From Arachnopeziza araneosa (lineage: Eukaryota > Ascomycota > Leotiomycetes > Helotiales > Arachnopezizaceae), in contig QYAI01000094.1 of NCBI GenBank assembly GCA_003988855.1, forward strand, positions 61,962-125,961: 64,000 nucleotides of DNA, read 5' to 3'. The notes under the pieces are model-generated. The model searched no databases and was not told the DNA's origin. It was given only the letters and a program-made list of their open reading frames with translations. A program made the position numbers and the translations under genes. Shown piece by piece: positions 24,896-34,578 of this stretch. Numbering within the stretch: the first letter of the stretch is position 1; each line of letters starts with the position of its first letter.

Positions 24896-25330
24896 TGCAG
24901 CTGCTGAAGCTGGTCAGTCGGTGGCCGAAAATCTCGTAGATATCGGACTTTTATTTTGATGCCGTACGCGTAAGGCTGCGATTTTGAGATCGGGGTTGAT
25001 ATTTTTAGCTTTGACCGGCGGCAGGGTCTGGACAAGGATGAGCTTCAAACAACCCACTACCCACCAAATCCTCAATCTTCTATCTTCGAGACCTTGCCAG
25101 AATAACATCCTACAGCGCTGCCTACTGAATTCTCCGTCGGTCGCCATTCCATCCCAATTCCGAAGTCACATTCCAGCTGCATGTCGTCACCCACTTTTAG
25201 GCATCGTTGATTCACCTCAACCCCACCAAGACGCGGCTGAAGTCCCCGAAGCCTGCTCACCATCCCCAAAAGTCGTACAACCGCACTGCAATAGACTGTT
25301 GAGACAGAATCGGGCAGCAGAATAGCAAAT
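24896..25330. other. Divergent intergenic region, MRPL7 and deubiquitinase gene
   Basis: 435 bp serving both promoters. An ATG-started frame at 25038-25325 (95 codons) ends only 5 nt before the deubiquitinase ATG; if transcribed it would be an upstream ORF. Confidence 0.5.
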
Positions 25331-28086
25331 ATGAATCGCCTTCTCAGTCGGCGAGAGAAGGACGGGTCAAGTCATAGGCGGGAAAAGTCTCGGGATAAGA
25401 ATGTGGATAAAAAGGTAGGTCACATTTCAAGATTCTAAGTTTGCTTCTCGCTCATATTGGCAAAAGACCCTAATTGTACCTCAAAATCTTTTCTCTATTT
25501 GTGCAGCATTTTCAAGTCCTCGTGGCAAATCTTCGCCTGTTATTCAAACTACTTTTAAATCGGTATTAACCAGTACTAACTTACGCCTTCGTTCTCGCCC
25601 ACAGAATCGACCACTTTCTGGTGCTGATGCCGTGTTGGCATTGTTCAAATCAGACCCTGAGAAAAGACTAGAGAAGGAGCATGCCAATAAGGCGAGTCAA
25701 TGATACACGCCGTTTCCTAAGCCTTTAACTGATAATGTACAGGTAATCTCGATAAGGCAACGATTACAGAAGTCTGGCTACTCAGGAGTTGAGGATGAAC
25801 ATATCAATTACGCCCTTACTTCGAAATACGCAAATGGAGATATTGACAAGGCCTTCGAGATGGTGGTCCTATTCCAGGAATCAGTCGAAGGAGTGATCCA
25901 TCCGTACAACCCGGAGATACAAATGCTTGGAGCGGAAAACAGAGAACTAGTGACATGTTACCTAGACTCACTTCTCTTTGCAATGTTTGCAAGACTGGGC
26001 AGCTTTGAACCGATTTTATACACAAATTTTGACGACGAGCCAAAGCGTCGATTATCGACCCTCATACGGCTTTGGGTAAATATGCTGAGAACAGGGAAGC
26101 TTATTCAAACAGACGTGGTAAGTATTACAGTCATTGGTATGCAAATCCTACTGACTAAAGAAGACTCGTTATCTGCAAGAGGCCCTCGCAGCTTGCGGTT
26201 GGCAAGACGCTGCGAGAATTCAGCAACAGGATACTTCCGAAGCATTTCGGTTCATTGCCGAGACACTAAACCTTCCCTTACTTACTCTAAAGGTGGATAT
26301 TTTCCATCATGCCACAGAAGACGCTACCGATGATCACAAGTTTGTGCAAGAGCGCCTACTTGATGTGGCGGTAGAGGAACCGGAAGATGGCCGCCCGATG
26401 ACGCTGGAAAATTGCCTTGAAGACTACTTCAACAATAAGGTTGAAGTAACTCGGAAGTTGCGTACCTACACACTTTCATCCATCCATTCTGGCCAACTAC
26501 CAGATCCTGAAAAACACGAAGCTGAACATATTGAGGTTGCTGAAATGTCTACCCCCAACACGCCGATATCTATACAGACACCTTCTTCACCATTTGCGCC
26601 CAGCCTCCGACGTCGAGCCACCAGCATTATTCGAACTCGAGTCTTAGAAGGACAAGTTGGTGAAGAAAACCAAAACAACAAGGTCTCAGAGCTCTCTTCC
26701 TCCCCTAAATCGGTTCGAAAAGGTTCACTGCGGAAAGAGGTCACAGTACCTGCCTGGCAATTCTTCAATCTAATACGTCCGTTACCTATTTACTTTAATC
26801 TCAAATTATATTCTGCATTTACTCCTCCCAATAGCCCAGTACTAATTGGTAATATAGCTTGGTATACAAACCGCAACTCTCCGCAGCACGGTCCCGATGC
26901 TGGAGTAGCTGCTCACTTCTCCCAGTCTCGACCTCTTCTTGGGATTTGCCTAAAGAGATACGGTATGAAGGATGGTAAACCGTACAAGACAAATACAGCC
27001 GTCGATATCCCTCAAGAGATGCGTTTGCCACATTTCATTGAAGATGGCAAGATACCAGAAGATACTGATCAAATCGGAAATTTCAAACTGTCTCTACAGT
27101 CTGTGATATGTCATCGTGGGAGAACAGTCAACGAGGGGCACTATGTCTCTCTTGTCCGCGGTACCAGTCTCATACCAGATGGCGATTCTCGATCTTCTCG
27201 GAGACTTAGTAATTCCAGCCTGCCTCCAGATTACTCCGAAGACCTTTGGTACAAATTTGATGATCTTGCCAACCCCAGAGTGAGGATAGTGGATTATGAG
27301 GAGGAAATCAAAAAGGAAACTCCTTACCTACTCTTCTACCAAGTCGTCCCAATTTATCCTACTATGACTACGGCCCTTGATCTAGATCAGCGGCCTCCAT
27401 CCTACACCGACTCGGGAGTTGCGATGCGAGGTGCAAATGTAGATCCGTTAACAGAGCACGAACCCACACAAGCGCAAGGCTATTTTGATGGCGCCAAAGA
27501 TGATTCACAACCCGCTGTACGACTTTCTAGTGAGGCCGAACACCCTTCCTCATCGCCGCAAGAACCCACAAACCTTCCCGAAGATCGACCAGACACTCGT
27601 AGAGGGAGCTTAGCGCATACAGAGAATAGTTTAGCAAGTACCGCTCCGAGCATACTCGCCAGCTCGGCTCCAGTAACGCCTGCGGAGGAAACGACTGCGC
27701 AGAGAGTTTCAAGGGCGGCAGCACGCTTCACAAAGTCTGGAGGGAAAAGTCGGCCTACAAGTCAGTCTGGCGAAAGTCGGCTTAGTGCCACTTTCTCGCG
27801 ACTAAGCTTAATGAGGAGTAAAGAGCAATTGAGTAAAGTCGATATTCTCAAAGATACACCTTCAACAGTCAATGGTGTAGCCGAACCTCGAAAATCAGTT
27901 ACTATCGACGAAAGAAGCTTGATCCCAGGAGAAAAGCTCGTAGATCGCTCGAAGAGCAAGAAAGAGAAAAAGAGGAACAAAAGCAGAGAGCCTGGCGAAA
28001 AACTGGGTCAAGATAATGGCCACCATCTACAGAAAGGGAAACGAAAGGCAAATGATGGACCAGACAGGGAGTGTAAGATAATGTAG
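25331..28086 (+). CDS. CYLD/USP-like ubiquitin carboxyl-terminal hydrolase
   Basis: Predicted cysteine protease removing ubiquitin. Exons: 25331..25414, 25605..25691, 25743..26117, 26161 (or 26164)..26776 and 26858..28086, giving about 795 aa. The Cys box ENRELVTCYLDSLLF is near residues 122-136, with C129 as the nucleophile; the CYLDS form recalls CYLD. The QDTSEAF box is near 204-210 and the His box NEGHYVSL near 480, followed by WYKFDD and PYLLFYQ. A divergent insert separates the Cys and His halves. The C-terminal 240 residues are Ser/Pro-rich, ending in a basic Lys/Glu stretch and CKIM; the last Cys-x-x-x form could be a prenylation-like end, but this is weak. Odd splicing: a GC-AG intron at 25692..25742, a NAGNAG acceptor at 26160/26163, and an 81-nt stop-free intron (26777..26857, donor GTCCGT) whose removal restores NLIPWYT. 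A 56-nt segment at 25507..25562 may be an alternative exon; exon 1 is therefore uncertain. Confidence 0.82.
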
Positions 28087-29519
28087 ACTCGGCGTTAGTG
28101 GGTTCGTATCGATACAGGGATTTGGCATAGTTAGACACATGGAGAGGCATACTTGGCACAGCATGATAGAGATGCATTGTATTGGGCGTTCAGAGTCGGG
28201 TCCTCATATAGGACATCCTGGATAGGATTCATGGAATGGAGCATTAGCATAGGGTGGAAGTTGTTTTATTACCTAGAGTAAAAGTACATATTCTCCAGCT
28301 ACAGTCTCCAAACTGAGAAGGCTTAGATGCATTGAATTCAATAGAGAATCTTGCATAACTCTTGGTCATTGCTAGGACTGATGATCTATTTTGTTGATTG
28401 CTCTCATAATCTCAAATTAATCAAGCGAGGACTCTTCGCGATTTGCAACAAAGGCCAGAAAAGAGTAAGAAAACGGAATAGGTCTGCGTCACTTGGTCGT
28501 AAAATAGGAAGGGCCGAACACCTAATACTCAAGGTGTTAGAGAATAACACCTTGCTTTTACTTCTGAGATTAGCTTACATTTACACATAAGCCTATGATA
28601 TCCTCGAAGGTAGGTGTAACAAAATGACTGGCTACAGTCTTTTATTAAACGATATTGATGTGCTCCGATCTCTGAACGATGGAAGTTTACAAGACTGAAC
28701 CAGTCACATTTGATGCTGTTGTCATTGTTATGCTGTTAAGGGACTCTAATTTTAACACAGTTCAATAAATGAATTAAGATGCTGACTGGGAGAATTCATT
28801 CAACTCATATCTCACTACGCGAAAAGACTTCTATCTGTCCCACATCATTGTTATCATTCAAGCTAACTCCAAATAGACATTTAAGATTCTTTCCAGACAA
28901 AATTTTCATTGTTAGGAATCTTTTGTTATCTATTGTAGGCAATCGATTAGAATAGATAGAATAAATAGAATAGGTAGTGTGTCACGAATAAGTACAAGTA
29001 GTCGATTTGAGATTGTTGACGAGAGCCAACGTGGCGTGGTAAGTTTGGTAAGCGAGTAAATATTGAAACATTGTCCTCAAAATCAAGTCAAAACGACAAG
29101 TGATTTTAAAAATAAGATCCTGCCTCTAAATTCAAGAGGATAGGGAAAATTTTGCAAAACTCGAGGAATCTAGTCTGGGGTTGACTAGATGCCCGTAGAA
29201 AAAGCTTGTCACGGCTTTTTTCAGCTGGGTTAGAGCTAGAAGGTGATGGTTGGGGTAGGAGTAAGTTGAGGTGTTAGTTTTAAGTCTTCACAGACTGTCC
29301 CCTAGACCCTAGACCATGGATGTCATTAAAGGCGGACGTGCTGGGATTCGGTTTATTTAAATTTATGTACTTTGCAACGCGTAGATTAAAGAAGCGGTGA
29401 TAGACCACAAACAAACAAACCCTTGGATCCTGCCAGATATTACTACATCCACCTTACCTTCTGTCACTCGCTTTTCGAGAGCCAATATTCGTTGAATTTT
29501 AATTCTTTAGTATAGCACA
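28087..29519. other. Intergenic
   Basis: AT-rich. Includes the deubiquitinase 3' flank and a strong hairpin at 28530-28554. From about 29420 the sequence looks like a promoter or leader for the next ORF. No other gene seen. Confidence 0.55.
28530..28554. repeat. Perfect 10-bp inverted repeat, 5-nt loop
   Basis: CAAGGTGTTA and TAACACCTTG flank the loop GAGAA, and the stem is followed by CTTTTACTT. It lies about 450 bp beyond the deubiquitinase stop. It may be an RNA hairpin or a chance dyad. Confidence 0.7.
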
Positions 29520-30008
29520 ATGGAGAAATTTCCATTCTTTTGGCTCGAAGATATGCGGTCATTCAATGAACACATTCACACTTCACACGCAAACTTCTTA
29601 AGCTCTATTCTCATCATATCCTTTGTGGAATATGACTTTTTGAGGTTCCCAAAGTTCCTTCGGTCATTTTACGCAGCCATATCAGCCACTTTCCAAAATC
29701 CAGTCCTCTTACTAATTAAGAATGCCGGAGCTGAATATTTTCGCGGGTACGTTGAGAACGATGAGCAGGACGAGAGTCGAATTAGAAAATGTACTATAAG
29801 ATCAAGAGCGGTAAGATTAAGCAGCAAGACTCTTTTGAGGTAATAGGAGATTCGTCAAGAAACAAGAAAGGTTAGGCGACAATCTGCAGCGAGGAACCAT
29901 CGTCCCAATAGCCTCACTAGTATTCCTGTTGAGTCATACAAAAAAGGTGCTCACTTGGATGGGGTTTGCTCGCTGGAACACAATCTTTCTCCGAGGCTGA
30001 CTGAGTAA
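29520..30008 (+). CDS. Possible orphan protein gene
   Basis: An ATG in good context (CACAATGG) follows a pyrimidine-rich leader-like tract and opens a 107-codon frame ending TAA-TAG at 29841. Removing a 36-nt segment (29811..29846, GTAAGA...ATAG) keeps the frame and carries it to 30008, giving 150 aa; 36 nt is shorter than usual for a fungal intron. The first part contains hydrophobic runs (LSSILIISFVEYDFL, NPVLLLIK); the extension is basic (RKVRRQSAARNHR). I recognise no family. It may be a lineage-specific gene or a chance ORF. Confidence 0.3.
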
Positions 30009-30559
30009 CTTTCGTGTAAAACCAAACAGATGGATGCATGAATAGGTAGTTAATCACGCAACACTACTGCCAAGGGATTTGACAACGTCTACTCATGGAA
30101 CACACCAGCGTATTTTTAGCACATCAGTGGGATAAGTGGTTTTGAAGATGATAGAGTTTAGGAAGAACTATCTAAACTACAGCCAAGGTGAGCAGCAGAA
30201 TCAAAGATTATAGTTCATGTTGGTCTGTTCCTGATGCATTGTCCGCCATGTAACCTCCCAGTCCCTCCATCTAGACCATCCTTCCATGCATGTAGCGAAA
30301 AAAATAGTAGGAAGAACGTGGCGGTCGTCGCGTATCGTGTCATCTATTGATGGATGAGTAAGATGTGTCGTTATATGAATGAAATCCATACAACATAGTC
30401 GTGAATTCATGAAAACCTTCAGTTACACCGAAAAGGGGTTAATCTCGTTTCGAGACGTGGAAAATGAATAGTAGCGTCACAGATTTATGCCTCGTGTATG
30501 CAGGAACAGGAGCCTGCCACCGCTGACGAAATGAAGATAGGTATGGCCTCCATAGCAAA
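30009..30559. other. Intergenic before the PFK-2 3' end
   Basis: No gene recognised. The right part is probably the 3' UTR of the minus-strand PFK-2 gene. Confidence 0.55.
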
Positions 30560-32595
30560 TTAGTCTTTCGATAAAGGATTCACTAGCTTTTCTAACTCTA
30601 GAACAGGCTCAGGACTAGCAACCTTATCTATGGGTTCAGCAGGAGTACCAATTCCGAAAGGGCTAGAAAGACCAGTCGGAGTGGGTGGAACAGGGATTCG
30701 AATGTCTTCGGGAGAACCTGGAATGGTTTCTAGCTTGAGGTCGGGAATGTTGACGCGCTTTGCCTCATTTTGGTATGAAGCTGGAATGATCTGATCTTGT
30801 GAGCTAGTACCTAAACAGAAAGGAGAGGCTACGAACCTCGATGATTTGGTTACGAGGGAATTTGAGAGTTGGAATGTGCATAGCATCGCATGCCATTAGA
30901 TATCCATAAAGAACGCGAAGGACGGATTCATGGGCAATGATCAATAAATCATTTTGCTCCCGCTCAAGCTCGAGAATAATAGGCTCAAGACGAACTGCAA
31001 GATCATGGTAAGACTATGTAATGTAGTCAGTTAATGCAACCCATTTATTCTAGCAGAACATACCTCAGCTCTTGGGTATCGGTGATGGTATGGGTCTGTT
31101 TCGTGCTTTTCAACCTCTTCGGGGTAAAGACGACGAATAGCGCGCTCAGACAGCTTTTCACAGACACCGGGATTCAGCTGGCTCATTTGAGATCGTTGAC
31201 GGACTCTAAATCCTTGGGCTTTAAGAGGATCTGCTGTTTCGATAGTGCGCTTCCGAGTTGAAGTCCAGACAGTAAGAAGCTTAAGAGGTGGTGGATTGCC
31301 ACCCTTGGCAATGATAGCTGCTCTCTCTGCCTCCCGATGAGCAAGCAAAGTCTTTGTCATCTTCTCCGCATATGATTTTCCGTCGTCTCCAAGAGAAGCA
31401 TCAGATTTGTAGGAATCCTCATGAGAAGAGGTGCCAGCTCGAGCGAAGAAAGTAACGCGAGATTTGATATGGAGGTTCATAAGATAAAAGACAATGCGGT
31501 TAGAGAGATATCCGAAGCTGACGTTGTTGTACTTGATACTCTCCCCAGCATTGATCATCTTGACATAATTCAAATCTTCTTCATTCATAGTTTCAAAAGC
31601 AGGAATCTTCATGTCGATCCTCTTAAGATAGAGCTTCGCGGCTTCATCGGGATCCATGCCTTTGAACTATCATATTTAGCAACAATTCTCATACTATAAT
31701 GGATGACTTACGTCTGGAGAGTTGATCTTCACACTGCGGGCATTCTCCTCGAGGATTTTCTGGTCGGTAACGTACGACTCAAGGAAGAGTGTCTATGATG
31801 ATTGTTAACCACGTAAAAGCAATTTGACAGCAAAGTAGCTCACCTGAACGTCGTGCTTTGCAAATTCTCTTGCCAGCGATCGTCTTCCGCCCGCAAGAGG
31901 GTTCACAGCATCATATATTGCGACTTGTCCATTCTCGTGGTTGAGCCAAGCATAAATGTCTTCACGACACTTTTTCAAGATCTTCTGGCGGAGCATGACC
32001 GATGTGGCGGACGCATTAATGAAGAAGTAATCTTCGGGCACATCATTGCCTTGTCCCATGGTTGCACGACGATAATCTCCTAGGTGGAAAACTCGAGTCT
32101 TTACACCGAGCCTGTCATATTAGCCGAAGGCTTTGCCCGAAAGATCGAACACTTACCATTGCAAATATCTTGAGAGTGACACGGAAATGTGGCTATGAAG
32201 ATATGAGTCCCAATGTCAGATTACACGTCACAGTTCAGAACTTACGTTTTGCCTCTGGCAGGAAGTCCGACTAGAACGATGGCAATTCTACCAGAATGGA
32301 ACAACCGCCCGGACATGGTGCTGTAAAGCTGAGCTGGCGCCATGGGCGAGGCCTTCTCATCTTTGACATCATGAACCCCATCAATGAATGTAGAAGATCT
32401 TCGTCGATACCTAGGAGAGTTCGCAGCAATCTCCGCGGTGCTATATTCATCGTCAGACTCAGTTATGAGGGCGTGTTCATTCTCAGTGGAGCTTAATTCT
32501 CCTTTACGCAGCTCGAGACGAAATTGCTCAATGGGATGTAGCTCAGAGGAAGAAGCAGGCGATCTTGGCCGTGGCTTACAGCACACACAACCCAT
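30560..32595 (-). CDS. 6-phosphofructo-2-kinase (fructose-2,6-bisphosphate synthesis), phosphatase half likely inactive
   Basis: Makes fructose-2,6-bisphosphate, the activator of glycolysis. Seven exons (32246..32595, 32157..32192, 31844..32111, 31712..31792, 31064..31666, 30837..31013, 30560..30790) give 581 aa. The kinase domain has the Walker A GLPARGKT near 110-117, split by an intron, then RYLQWLG.KTRVFHLGDYRR. In the phosphatase half the usual RHG catalytic triplet reads RAG (near 321-323), so the phospho-accepting His is missing, although the later HES (near 474) remains. This points to a kinase-only enzyme, as known for yeast Pfk26. The start chosen is ATG at 32595: MGCVCCKPRPRS, a Gly-2 plus multiple Cys N-terminus typical of N-myristoylated and palmitoylated proteins. 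It is divergent from TOM40. Confidence 0.92.
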
Positions 32596-33357
32596 GACTT
32601 GGAATGCAACAAAATTGGACAAGCAAACGAGATGTGGAAATTGTGGAGAAATAGCTGCGTGTGAGAGAAAACGAGAGTATACTCGCGAAAAAAATCAACT
32701 TACAGTAGAGTATCCATTATCGTCCAAGATTCCCCGCAAGTATGGCGGCCTTTTCGCGATAATGCAGCGAAACTGACGATATTCAACGACACAGGACAGA
32801 CTTCGACCTCTATACAAGTTGATCAGACTTCTTGACTTGTAGAAGGAAGTGCTCGCACCAGCAGGCTTGCGAAACTTCAAAATATAACAGAGTGTGTGAA
32901 GTTTTTTCCAGGAGATATCAAAGGATTCCTTGTTTCGACAAGGCTGGAAGTCAAACTTCTCGATGAGGAAGGAAAGTGCCAAATCTCAGTCCATGTACGA
33001 CTCGATGTCAACAAACCTCACAACTCAGTGCTGGAGAATTATAGAGTGTTAGGAAGAAAGGAAGCTCCCAAAGCCGCGGGACTAATAGGAAACTAGTTAG
33101 CTACATTTTCGGATGTGAGCAGCCAATCGTGTTGAGGCCGAAGATTAACCCTAGCATTGGCGCCTGAGGCAGGAGTCTTTGTGGTTCTCCTTTCAAGCAA
33201 AAAAAGTTCTATAGATTGAGCACGACCAGGATCATCTTGTGCCTACCTACAACTCCCGCCATCCTCCACCGCGCACCGCGACGTCTCCCTCCTCTTCTGC
33301 TTCAGTGTCCTTCGCTCACTCCTAGTCGATCAGTTCCGTCATTCTTGAGATATAAAG
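32596..33357. promoter_or_regulatory. Divergent promoter region, PFK-2 and TOM40
   Basis: 762 bp between two outward-facing starts. The right end carries a CT-rich leader before the TOM40 ATG. No specific site is claimed. Confidence 0.5.
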
Positions 33358-34578
33358 ATGTCTTCAATGGCATTGGAGAAAGAATCACCCGTAGGCTTTC
33401 TGTATAACAATTCAGTCGCTGCGGCTGTAGCAGACACATACACATCCTTCTCTGAGCGGAGAGCGGCATTAGGACTATCGAATCCGGGGACAGTTGAAAA
33501 TATTGCTCGTGAAGTCCAACGCGATGTCTTTCTCAATAACTACACTTTCTCCGGCTTGAGAGCAGATCTCACCAAGGCTTTTAGCATATCACCCTTATTC
33601 CAAGTTTCTCATGCTTTCTCTATGGGATCACAAGGGTTGCCGCCCTACACATTCGCTGCTCTATTTGGCACAAATAAGGTTCGTTTTATGCCTAATAGCT
33701 TCTTTGGTCGCGTTCTCTTTGCTTGCCTCGAATCCTTCTAGGTCGTTAATAAGCTAACATGCACACTCCTAGATCTTCATGCAGGGAAACGTTGACAATG
33801 AAGGACAACTCTCAACTAGATTCAACTATCGTTGGACACCCTCCTTCGTTTCAAAGACACAGATCCAGATTGCTCCAGGGAACCAGGCTATGGCGCAGTT
33901 CGATAATGAATATACTGGGAACGACTTCACAGCCTCATTAAAGACTTTAAACCCGTCAATCATTGACGGGGGTCTTACTGGCATCTTCATTGGAAGCTAT
34001 CTGCAGTCTGTGACGCCAAACCTAGCTCTTGGTCTGGAAGCAATCTGGCAACGTGCCGCTCTAAACCAAGGCCCTGAGACAGCTCTATCATACTGCGCCA
34101 AATATAAAGGAAGTGACTGGATTGCCAGCGCCCAGCTAGCCGCAGGCGGAGCTATCAGCACGTCATACTGGAGGAGACTGACAGACAAAGTAGAGGTTGG
34201 AGTCGATTGCAACTTGCAATTTGCAGGGCTATCAGGGGCTGGCGGTTTGATGGGAGGTTCTTCTCGCAAGGAAGGTGTGACGACTGTTGGAGCCAAGTAT
34301 GACTTCCGAATGTCTACTTTCAGAGCTCAAGTAGACTCGACCGGAAAGTTGAGCTGTTTGCTTGAGAAGCGTGTTGCTCCTCCAGTAACACTTACTTTCG
34401 CTGCTGATATGGATCATACTAAGGTAAGCATCTCACCTGTTTGAGCCAACATCCACTAACATTGTGCTAGGGCCAAGCTAAGATTGGTATGGCTGTCTCC
34501 ATTGAGGCTGGTGGTGAGGAGCTTCAGGAACAACAGGAACTGGCAGGTGCTGCGCCTCCAGCTCAAATCCCTTTCTAA
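33358..34578 (+). CDS. TOM40: Mitochondrial import channel Tom40
   Basis: Beta-barrel pore of the TOM complex in the outer mitochondrial membrane. Three exons (33358..33678, 33773..34423, 34471..34578) give 359 aa, the usual fungal length. Diagnostic blocks: RRAALGLSNPGTVENIAREVQ, DVFLNNYTFSGLRADLTKAF, PYTFAALFGTNK joined across the first intron to IFMQGNVDNEGQLSTRFNYRW, then YCAKYKGSDWIASAQLA. The terminal exon supplies GQAKIGMAVSIEAG and a Gln-rich tail. TOM7, another subunit of the same complex, lies 15 kb away. Confidence 0.96.
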
